A stretch of DNA of 46,556 nucleotides. Origin: Gemmatimonadota bacterium (lineage in GTDB: Bacteria > Gemmatimonadota > Gemmatimonadetes > Palauibacterales > Palauibacteraceae). Made by a program: the position numbers and the translations under genes. Shown here piece by piece: positions 1 through 6,961 of this stretch (positions within the stretch are counted from its first letter, which is position 1; the number at the start of each line of letters is the position of its first letter). The stretch is taken from assembly GCA_022820995.1 (NCBI GenBank), contig JAJEEM010000065.1, forward strand, positions 1-46,556. Direction: 5' to 3'. The notes beneath the pieces were generated by a model. The model searched no databases. It saw only the letters and a list, made by a program, of their open reading frames with translations, and had not been told where the DNA came from.

Positions 1-2745
1 GGAGATGCGGCGGTGGTGTCCATCTCGGCTCCGGGACGCGCCCGGGTCGACCTGGTGTGGCGCGCGGCGGGCCGGGCGCCCGAACGGATCCTCCTCGACG
101 TATCGGCGACCGGCGCGGCGCAGGGCCGCACCGCGCCGGTCGTCTCTCCCACGGTGGTGTGGGCCGAAGACGCGGAAGGCTTCTCCAGCGATACCCTCCG
201 GGTCCGCCCCCTCGAGCCGCTGCTTGTCCAGGACCTCCAGCTCACCATCGAATTCCCGGCCTATCTCGGGCGCGGATCGGAGCGCTACCGCGGCCGGATT
301 CCGCCGCTCGTGGCGCCGGAAGGCACGAGGTTGCGGTTGAGCGGGGAGACGAACCTCCCACTCGACGACGGGGCCCTCGCGTGGGAGCCCGGGGACGGCG
401 AGACGGGCGACGAGACGGCCCGAATCGCGCTCCAGATCGCGGGCTCGCAGTTCGCGGCTTCGTGGGTCCCCGAGCGGACGGGTGCCTGGGCGTGGGAACT
501 GCGGGCCGAATCGTCGCTCGGCGCGCCCATCGCCCCCGACCCGATCCGGGTGCTCGTCGTCCCCGATCTCCAGCCGCGCATCCAGCTCCTCTATCCCGCA
601 CCGGATACGACCCTGGGCTACGAGCGCGTGATGCCGGTCATCGTGGACATGGAGGACGACATCGGCCTCCGCCGCGCCTTTGTTCGGAGTTGGCGCTCCG
701 GGCTGGGCAGCGACAGCGCGGAGCGGCGGGAGCCGCTTTCTCCCGATCCCGCCGGGGCGGCGCGGGCGGTCTTCCGGCACTTGCTCGACCGCAGCGCGGA
801 GTCTTTCCTTCCCGGGGACACGCTGTTCTACCTCTTCGAGGCTTTCGACGGACATCCGGCCAGGGGTCCCGCGCTCTCCGACGTTTTTCTGCTTCGCGTT
901 CCGACGTTCACGGAGATTCGGGATCAGCGCGCGGATCAGACCGAGGCCCTCTCCGAAGCCGCGCAGGCCCTGGAAGAGAATCTGGAGGCGTTGGCCGAGG
1001 CGGCGGCCGACGCGGCGCGGCAGACGGATGCCGAGGGGGACGACAGCGAGGAGGTCCGGTTCGAGGCCACGGAAGAGGCCCGGAGCGTACTCGATGAGGC
1101 GCAGCGATCGGAGGAGGAGCTCGAGGGGGTCGAGGAGCAGCTCCAGGCGCTGCAGGAGGAACTCGAAGCCTCCCCGCTCTCCGACCCGGCGCTGCAGGAG
1201 CAGTTGCGACGCCTGGCCGAACGCTACGAGGAACTGGCCGAGAGCGGACTCGAAGAGCAGATCGAGGCGCTCGCGGAAGCCCTGCGGGAACTGGACCCGG
1301 AAGCGGTTCGGGAAGCGCTCGAACAGCTCGCGGGGGATTACGAGAATCTGCGCGAGCAGGTGGACCAGACGCTCGGCATGCTCGAACAGGCTGCGCTCGA
1401 ACAGGCGATGAAGTCGGCACAGGCCAACGCGGATGAGTTGGCGCGGGAGCAGAGGGAGGTCGCCGGCGAGACGGATTCCGAGGCGTTCCAGGAAGGCCAG
1501 GAGTCGCTCGTCGAACAGGCCGAAGCACTGGCGGACCGCCTGGCGGAGCTGGAGGCGGAACTCGCGGCGGCGGACCGGGAGGCGGCGGCGGATTCGGCCC
1601 GGGCTGCGGGTGAGCGCACGGAGGAGGCCCTGGGGAAGATGGCCGACGCGCAGAGCGGAGCCGAGCCGTCCCCATCCGGGGCGCCGGGCGAGGTCGGCGA
1701 GGCGGAGCGGCAGGCGGCGGAGGAGGCCGCCGAGGCGCTGGAACAGGCGGCGGGCGCCCTCGGCTCGGCCCAGCGGGAGATGAGCGGGGAGCAGGGAGAG
1801 GCTGCCGTCGAGTCGCTCGCTCGCGCGCGCAGCGAAGCGCTCGCGCTGGCCGACGAGGAGGGTCGCCTCTCGGAGGCGACGCGCGGCGACGATACGGCGG
1901 ATCCGGAATCGTGGCGCGCGCAGCAGGGCGCCGTGCGCCAGGGACTGGAGAACCTGGTCGAGAGACTCTCGGAAGCCGGGAACGAGGCCGCCATGCTGGA
2001 CCAGCGCACGGGGGCGGCGGCGGGCGAGGCGGCGGAACGCATGGATCAGCTGCTGGACCGGCTCGCCGGAGATGGTGCGCGGCGTCTCCCGTCACGGGCG
2101 GAGGTCGAGGGCATCCAGGAGTCGCTGAACTCGCTGGCCCGACATCTGCTGGCGAGCGAGGAGGCGGCGCGGGCGGCGGGACAGGAGTCCGCCGGCCAGG
2201 ACGCCGCGGATCAGATGAACCAGCTTGCGCAGCAGCAGCAGGCCGTGACGCAGGAGACGAGTTCGCTCCTCATGCCCGGCCCGCGGCCGTCGGGGGAAGA
2301 GCGGCGGCGCGAGGAGATCGCGCGGCGGCAGGAGGAGGTCGCCGAGGAACTCGGAGAGCTGGAGGATCCGGAAGGCGATCTCCTGGGACGCCCCGAGGAG
2401 CTGGCGGAGGAGGCGGCCGAGCTCGCCCGGCAGCTCGAGTTGGAAGGACCCACGCAGGAGACGCTGGAACGACAGCGGCAACTCTTCCGGCGCATGCTCG
2501 ACGCCGGGCGCTCGCTGGAGGATGAGGATCTCGATCCCAACGAACGGGAGTCGCGCGAAGCCACGGCCCCACCGGGGGTTCCACCGCCCATCGATCCGGC
2601 GTTGCTGCGGGGGCGCCGCTACCCGGCGCCCTCGGAGGCTCTGCTCCGGGAGCTGCCGCTCTTCTACCGGTCGCTGATCTTCGAGTACTTCGACCGGCTG
2701 AACCGGGTGCCCCCGACAGGCGCCGGCGCCCGGCGGGAGCCCTGA
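1..2745 (+). CDS. DUF4175-like large coiled-coil envelope protein (5' truncated)
   Basis: The reading frame is open from base 1, so the start and probably an N-terminal membrane part lie upstream. About 910 residues are visible. The first ~300 look like beta-rich Ig-like segments (for example 'LTIEFPAYLGRG' followed by 'APEGTRLRLSG'). From about residue 300 to 830 there is a very long Glu/Ala/Gln-rich helical region with heptad-like spacing, ending in Gln-rich 'NQLAQQQQAVTQETSSLL' and a conserved-looking C-terminal segment ending in 'FYRSLIFEYFDRLNR'. This layout resembles DUF4175 family proteins of Bacteroidota and Gemmatimonadota, usually found near MoxR/DUF58/von Willebrand-type genes. Function is unknown; a periplasmic scaffold is a guess. 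The next gene starts 1 base after its stop, so they are probably co-transcribed. The family name is from memory of the architecture, not a search. Confidence 0.6.
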   Translation, partial: GDAAVVSISAPGRARVDLVWRAAGRAPERILLDVSATGAAQGRTAPVVSPTVVWAEDAEGFSSDTLRVRPLEPLLVQDLQLTIEFPAYLGRGSERYRGRIPPLVAPEGTRLRLSGETNLPLDDGALAWEPGDGETGDETARIALQIAGSQFAASWVPERTGAWAWELRAESSLGAPIAPDPIRVLVVPDLQPRIQLLYPAPDTTLGYERVMPVIVDMEDDIGLRRAFVRSWRSGLGSDSAERREPLSPDPAGAARAVFRHLLDRSAESFLPGDTLFYLFEAFDGHPARGPALSDVFLLRVPTFTEIRDQRADQTEALSEAAQALEENLEALAEAAADAARQTDAEGDDSEEVRFEATEEARSVLDEAQRSEEELEGVEEQLQALQEELEASPLSDPALQEQLRRLAERYEELAESGLEEQIEALAEALRELDPEAVREALEQLAGDYENLREQVDQTLGMLEQAALEQAMKSAQANADELAREQREVAGETDSEAFQEGQESLVEQAEALADRLAELEAELAAADREAAADSARAAGERTEEALGKMADAQSGAEPSPSGAPGEVGEAERQAAEEAAEALEQAAGALGSAQREMSGEQGEAAVESLARARSEALALADEEGRLSEATRGDDTADPESWRAQQGAVRQGLENLVERLSEAGNEAAMLDQRTGAAAGEAAERMDQLLDRLAGDGARRLPSRAEVEGIQESLNSLARHLLASEEAARAAGQESAGQDAADQMNQLAQQQQAVTQETSSLLMPGPRPSGEERRREEIARRQEEVAEELGELEDPEGDLLGRPEELAEEAAELARQLELEGPTQETLERQRQLFRRMLDAGRSLEDEDLDPNERESREATAPPGVPPPIDPALLRGRRYPAPSEALLRELPLFYRSLIFEYFDRLNRVPPTGAGARREP

Positions 2746-2746
2746 C

Positions 2747-4570
2747 GTGAGCCGTCCCCGATTCCGGTTCTCCGCGGGCGGGATCCCCGGCGCCATGCGG
2801 ATGGCCGCGCTCCTTGCGGGGGCCTGCGGCGCCCAGCTGCCGATGGGCTCCCCGGTGGCCGGTCAGGCCTCCGCGGCGTCGGAGCAGCGGACGGTGGCGC
2901 GCGCGGAGCGCCTTCGCGCGAGCGGCCGGACCGCCGAAGCCGCATCCGCCCTGCGCGAGCACCTCGAGCGGGCGCCCGCGTCGCCGGGCGCACTCGCACT
3001 GCTCGGCGAACTGGCCCTGGAGTCGGGTGAGTCGGCCGCGCTCGTGCCGTATGCCGAAGCCGCTGTCGTGGCGGCCCCCGACGAAGAGGCCGCCCGGCTG
3101 TGGTGGGTGCGGGGACTGACCGGTGCGGGGATGCTCGATTCGGCCCTCGCCGTCAGCGACCGCTGGCTGAGGGAGGCGCCTCAACTCTCCGCGGCGCGGC
3201 TGGCCCGCGCCGATGTCCAGCTCGCGGCGGGGGACTCCGCGGGGGCGATCCGGACCCTCGGCGACGCGGCGGACCCCGGCAGGGATCTCCTCGTGCGCTT
3301 CGCCGACCTTCTCGTCGCCGCCGGGGACGGCGATCGCCTGGCCGAGGCCTGGGTCGGGCTTCTCGCCCTCACGCCGCCGGCGACGGATGAGGTGGAAACC
3401 GGCCTCCGCGCCGCTGCGGCGGAAGGGGCCGGCGCCCGTGCGGCCTCCTTCGAGCGGCTGCGGACGCTTCTCGTCGACCGGCGGGACCGGGCGTCCCGGG
3501 CGGGGGCGATCCTCGCGCTGCGGCTGGGGCGACCGGCGGCGGCTCGAAATCTGGCCGAGGCGGCGCCGACGCCGGACGATCCCGAAGCCGCCGCGTTCCT
3601 GCGGCAGTACGTGCGCGAAGCGGAGGCGGCGGAACTTCCCGGGGAGGTCGCGTGGTCCGCGCGGCGGCTCGTCGACCTGAGTCCGCGGCCGGTGGACCGC
3701 CTGCGCTGGCTCGCGCTCTCCGGCGACCAGGCGCTGGCTGCGGGGGACACCGTGGCGGCGCGGAGCGTGCTCGAGGAACTGATGCGGGAGAGTACCCCCG
3801 GCGACGGTCCTCACCAGCTGGCGTCGCGCCGCCTGTTCGGGCTTCTCGCGGCGAACCCCGCGTCGCTCGATGAAGCGACCTCGGTCCTGGACCGCTATGT
3901 CAGGCAGTATCCGGACTCCGCGGCGGCCGAGGCCGGGATGCGGGGGGACCTCGCGCTCGGCCACGCACGGGCCGGCGATCTCGGCACGGCGGAGGCGCTG
4001 GTGGCGGACGCGCGGGGACGGATTCGCGTCGCCTCGTCGGGCCGGCTCGACGCCGCCGCGGCACGGCTGGCGCTGTACGCGGGCCGGCCCGATTCCGCGC
4101 GGGAGCGGGCTGGCCGGAGCGTCCGCGAGGCGGAGATCGGAGCCGCCGAACGCACGCGCCGCCTTCGGCTTCTGACTCTCGTGCAGGCGGCGGACACGGC
4201 GGAGATCCGCATCGTGGGCGCCGCCGCCCTCGGCCTCCTCGCCTCTCCCGAGGCCTTCGATCCCGGGCCGGCGCTCCGCGACCTGGCCGGGCGGCCGGCG
4301 TCGGGCGGCCGGTCCGTCGTGCTGAGCTTCCTCGCGGATGCGGCCGCCACGGCCGGACAGGCCCGCATCGCCGGCGCCCTGCGGCGCCAGATCGTTCTCC
4401 GGTACCCGGGAAGCCCCGAGGCCCCGGCAGCTCTTCTGGATCTTGCGCGCGCGTCCGCTCCCGCCGACGCCGCCTCCTGGCTGGAACATCTGATCGTGGG
4501 GTATCCCCGCAGCGCCCTGGCGCCGGTCGCGCGCCGCATGCTTGCCGAACTCGATGGAGGAGGCCGATGA
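2747..4570 (+). CDS. Secreted tetratricopeptide-repeat protein
   Basis: A 607-residue protein starting at GTG one base after the previous stop. An internal ATG at 2795 would also fit and would place the Ala/Leu-rich stretch (about residues 17-40, ending in 'GQASA') at the N-terminus as a signal peptide. The rest is helix-rich with repeated TPR-like helix pairs, clearest at residues 45-150 ('AERLRASGRTAEAASALREH', then 'ALALLGELALESGES') and near the C-terminus ('RQIVLRYPGSPEAPAALLDL', 'VGYPRSALAPVARRML'). The C-terminal repeats resemble those of YbgF/BamD-type periplasmic TPR proteins. No catalytic motif is visible. It overlaps the next gene by four bases (ATGA), which suggests coupled translation. 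The role is inferred to be protein-protein interaction within this envelope cluster. Confidence 0.6.
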   Translation: MSRPRFRFSAGGIPGAMRMAALLAGACGAQLPMGSPVAGQASAASEQRTVARAERLRASGRTAEAASALREHLERAPASPGALALLGELALESGESAALVPYAEAAVVAAPDEEAARLWWVRGLTGAGMLDSALAVSDRWLREAPQLSAARLARADVQLAAGDSAGAIRTLGDAADPGRDLLVRFADLLVAAGDGDRLAEAWVGLLALTPPATDEVETGLRAAAAEGAGARAASFERLRTLLVDRRDRASRAGAILALRLGRPAAARNLAEAAPTPDDPEAAAFLRQYVREAEAAELPGEVAWSARRLVDLSPRPVDRLRWLALSGDQALAAGDTVAARSVLEELMRESTPGDGPHQLASRRLFGLLAANPASLDEATSVLDRYVRQYPDSAAAEAGMRGDLALGHARAGDLGTAEALVADARGRIRVASSGRLDAAAARLALYAGRPDSARERAGRSVREAEIGAAERTRRLRLLTLVQAADTAEIRIVGAAALGLLASPEAFDPGPALRDLAGRPASGGRSVVLSFLADAAATAGQARIAGALRRQIVLRYPGSPEAPAALLDLARASAPADAASWLEHLIVGYPRSALAPVARRMLAELDGGGR

Positions 4571-5862
4571 AGGCCGGGACGAAACGATGCCGCGTTCGGC
4601 GCCATCTCGCGCGCCGCCTCCTGCTGGCGGGCCTCGCCTCGCTGGCGGGCGCCACGGGGGCCGGAGCGCAGCTTCTCGTCCCCATGGATCGAGAACAGGA
4701 GAACCACCTCAAGGCCTACGGGTATGTGTTCGGCATCCTCTCGGAGAGCCAGTCGGCCGAGTGGCTCCTGAACTACCGCGCCGGCTCCTTCCTCGTGTCG
4801 GACGCACCGTCCAACCGTCGCCGGGCCGCGCTCATGGGCGTGACCGTGGAGACGCTCGACGGTTCGGACGTGGCGAGGATCCGCCGGGAGATCGAGACGC
4901 GGAACATGGAGACCGTGCCCCTCGAGAAAGCGCCCACGATTGCGGTCTACACGCCGCCCAACAGCTCCCCCTGGGACGATGCCGTGACCATGGCGCTCGA
5001 GTATGCCGAGATCCCCTATGAACGGATCTGGGATCGCGAGGTGCTTTCCGAGGAACTCGAGAACTTCGACTGGCTGCACCTTCATCACGAGGATTTCACG
5101 GGGCAGTATTCGAAGTTCTATCTGACGTACGCTTCCGCGGCCTGGCTGCAGGAGGAAGTCGCACGCAACGAGGCGATCGCGCGCGAGCTCGGGTATCCGA
5201 ACGTCCCGGCTCTGAAGAAGGCCGTCGCGGCCCGGCTTCGGAGCTACATCGAGGGCGGCGGTTTCCTGTTCGCGATGTGCACGGCGACGGAAACGCTCGA
5301 ACTCGCCCTCGCGGCGGCGGGGACCGATATCGCCGCCTCCTTCGCGGACGGATCGCCTCCCGATGCGGCGGCGAGCGACAAGCTCCACTGGCCCGCCGCG
5401 CTCGCCTTCCGCGATGCCGTCCTCGTGACGGATCCCACGCTCAGCGCCTTCAGCGATATCGACGGACACCAGGTGAACACGCCGTGGAGGGTCGATCTCG
5501 GCAGCTTCTCCCTGTTCGAGTTCAGCGCCAAGTTCGATCCGGTTCCGGCCATGCTGACCCAGAACCACCGGCGCGTGCTGCCCGACTTCTACGGCCTCAC
5601 GACGACGTTTCGCAGGGAACGCCTCCAGCCGGGCGTCACGGTGCTCGCGGAGGAGGAGGCGCGCGGACGCGTGAAGTACCTTCACGGGAGCTTCGGCGAG
5701 GGCACGTTCACGTACCTGGGCGGGCACGACCCGGAAGACCCGCGCCACCTCATCGGCGATGCCCCGACGGATCTGGATCTCCATCGGCACTCCGCCGGCT
5801 ACCGGCTGATCCTCAACAACGTCCTCTTCCCGGCCGCGAAGAAGAAGAAGCTGATCACATGA
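4567..5862 (+). CDS. Secreted glutamine-amidotransferase-fold family protein (often mislabelled 'asparagine synthetase B')
   Basis: A 431-residue protein with a signal peptide: Arg/Lys-rich start, hydrophobic residues 16-33, probable cleavage near 'GAGAQ'. The mature part opens with 'LLVPMDREQENHLKAYGYV' and contains 'FDWLHLHHEDFTGQY' (about 168-181), 'EGGGFLFAMCTATETLE' (229-245, Cys238) and a C-terminal 'GGHDPED...NNVLFPAAKKKK'. From memory these blocks match a strongly conserved secreted family of Bacteroidota that databases often call asparagine synthetase B. It has no ATP-pyrophosphatase or Ntn-hydrolase domain of AsnB, so that name is not supported. The order of blocks suggests a class-I amidotransferase-like fold, with Cys238 after the GGGF strand as a possible nucleophile. 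Substrate unknown. It lies in an apparent operon with TPR and DUF4175-like genes. Confidence 0.65.
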   Translation: MKAGTKRCRVRRHLARRLLLAGLASLAGATGAGAQLLVPMDREQENHLKAYGYVFGILSESQSAEWLLNYRAGSFLVSDAPSNRRRAALMGVTVETLDGSDVARIRREIETRNMETVPLEKAPTIAVYTPPNSSPWDDAVTMALEYAEIPYERIWDREVLSEELENFDWLHLHHEDFTGQYSKFYLTYASAAWLQEEVARNEAIARELGYPNVPALKKAVAARLRSYIEGGGFLFAMCTATETLELALAAAGTDIAASFADGSPPDAAASDKLHWPAALAFRDAVLVTDPTLSAFSDIDGHQVNTPWRVDLGSFSLFEFSAKFDPVPAMLTQNHRRVLPDFYGLTTTFRRERLQPGVTVLAEEEARGRVKYLHGSFGEGTFTYLGGHDPEDPRHLIGDAPTDLDLHRHSAGYRLILNNVLFPAAKKKKLIT

Positions 5863-5881
5863 GGGCCCCGCCCCGGGTGGC

Positions 5882-5899
5882 TGGCCGGTCCGACGGCCA
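5882..5899. terminator. Weak hairpin between genes 3 and 4
   Basis: TGGCCG (5882-5887), loop GTCCGA, CGGCCA (5894-5899). An alternative pairing GGTGGC/GCCACC (5876-5881 with 5896-5901) competes with it. No T-run follows, so it may be an attenuating hairpin rather than a full terminator. Confidence 0.25.
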
Positions 5900-5937
5900 C
5901 CACACCAGGCCCGGGACTTCGGCCGGCGGGTAGGTCC

Positions 5938-6828
5938 GTGTCTCCCACTCGACCCGAGGGGCTCGCGGACCGGCGACGCGAACGGGAGCGTTCCGGGCGT
6001 CGCACGCTGGCGATGGGGCTCCTCGCCTCGGTACTCCTGCACATCCTGCTCCTGATCGCGGTGGGCGGCGTCCGGGTCGATTCGCTTCCGTTCACGCTTC
6101 CGCCCGTCGAGACCGTCCCCGCGCCCGATGCCCTCGTCGTCGTCGAGATTGCGCCCACGCTGCCCGAGGATCTCCCGGAGGATCCCCGGCCCGAACCGGT
6201 GCCGCCGCCCGAGCAGCAGCCCCCTCAGGTCGAACCCGAGCCGGAGGAGGAAGAAGAAGAGGAGCCGGAGGAGGAAGAAGCGGTGGAGGAGGGAGATCCG
6301 CCCCCGGGTGCCCCCGGCCTGATCGTCACCGGTCCGCCGACGGCGCCGGAAGACCCCCGGGGCCGGACCAACGCCTCCCGGCTCCGACTCCGCTTCAGCG
6401 ACAGGCGGCTGTGGTTCGACCCGCGGTCCCCTCGGCTCATCGGGGAGAGACTGGTCCAGTTCGCCCGGGCGGACAGCGCGGTCCGGGCGATTCTGCGCGA
6501 TTGGCTCGACAGCCTCCAGCTCGAGGAGGATGTGCGCCGGCGCGCGCGCGACTGGACCTTCGAGCGCGACGGGGAACGGTGGGGGTTCTCCGAACAGGGG
6601 ATCCATCTCGGCGACGTCACGATCCCCATTCCCATCGGCTTCGCTCCCACGGGGCCCCAGAGGCGTGCGTACGAACAGGCGATCCGCGACCTGACGGCCA
6701 TCCAGATCCAGAACCTCCGCGACGATGTGGAAGCTGCGGCTGCGGAGGCGCGGGCCCGCATGCGTGAGCGCTCCGAAGAGGAGGTCCGCCGGCGCGGTGA
6801 CACCCTGCGTGTCCGGGGGCCCCCGTAA
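5938..6828 (+). CDS. TonB/TolA-like membrane-anchored protein with acidic proline-rich linker
   Basis: A 296-residue protein starting at GTG 5938. A short Arg-rich cytoplasmic tail is followed by one membrane helix (about residues 25-45, with 'SVLLHILLLIA' typical of TonB/TolA-type anchors), then a Pro/Glu linker (about 76-126) that includes a run of glutamates. The C-terminal ~150 residues are charged and helical, with 'LRFSDRRLWFDPRSPRLIGE' and a long Arg/Glu helix at the end. I do not see a TonB C-terminal domain or an outer-membrane-receptor binding motif, so calling it an energy transducer would be over-reading. It may bridge the inner membrane and periplasm for the preceding genes, from which it is separated by 75 bases. 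Confidence 0.5.
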   Translation: MSPTRPEGLADRRRERERSGRRTLAMGLLASVLLHILLLIAVGGVRVDSLPFTLPPVETVPAPDALVVVEIAPTLPEDLPEDPRPEPVPPPEQQPPQVEPEPEEEEEEEPEEEEAVEEGDPPPGAPGLIVTGPPTAPEDPRGRTNASRLRLRFSDRRLWFDPRSPRLIGERLVQFARADSAVRAILRDWLDSLQLEEDVRRRARDWTFERDGERWGFSEQGIHLGDVTIPIPIGFAPTGPQRRAYEQAIRDLTAIQIQNLRDDVEAAAAEARARMRERSEEEVRRRGDTLRVRGPP

Positions 6829-6846
6829 CGTCGCCGCGCCGCGTGG

Positions 6847-6875
6847 TTCCGAACGTGCGGCGTCTCCGTTAGACT
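6847..6875 (+). promoter_or_regulatory. Possible valS promoter
   Basis: TTCCGA (6847-6852), a 17-base spacer, then TAGACT (6870-6875). The -10 matches the sigma-70 consensus at four of six positions and the -35 at three. The predicted start near 6882 would give an ~80-base leader before valS. The -35 overlaps an imperfect GC hairpin (6837-6862) that could end the preceding operon. Confidence 0.3.
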
Positions 6876-6886
6876 GAGCGCAGTCT
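6871..6886. promoter_or_regulatory. Perfect palindrome AGACTG-N4-CAGTCT upstream of valS
   Basis: The arms AGACTG (6871-6876) and CAGTCT (6881-6886) are exact inverted repeats around AGCG. It overlaps the putative -10 and start point of valS. It could be an operator bound by a dimeric repressor or the first hairpin of the leader; the sequence does not decide. A GGGGGCCCCC palindrome lies just downstream (6894-6903). Confidence 0.35.
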
Positions 6887-6949
6887 GGACGCCGGGGGCC
6901 CCCTCCCCGTCGCACCGATGGTTCTCCCGACACCGCAAACCCGTCAGTC

Positions 6950-6954
6950 AGGAG
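6950..6954 (+). promoter_or_regulatory. Ribosome binding site deciding the TTG start of valS
   Basis: AGGAG lies seven bases before TTG 6962. No ATG or GTG in that frame is nearer, and homology of the valyl-tRNA synthetase begins a few residues later, so the TTG start is well supported. Confidence 0.6.
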
Positions 6955-6961
6955 CCGCCCC

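Noticed and set aside
4567..5862. True asparagine synthetase B
   Set aside because: No N-terminal catalytic cysteine, Ntn-hydrolase or ATP-pyrophosphatase motifs, and the protein has a signal peptide.
3895..6933. Very long minus-strand open frame (1012 codons), and similar ones at 2270-4489, 6944-9391 and 31607-34768
   Set aside because: They lie opposite well-supported plus-strand genes, are rich in Arg/Pro/Gly, and arise because high G+C makes stop codons rare.
6829..6961. T-box leader controlling valS
   Set aside because: No T-box sequence or specifier-loop layout is visible; only a short palindrome and GC hairpins.
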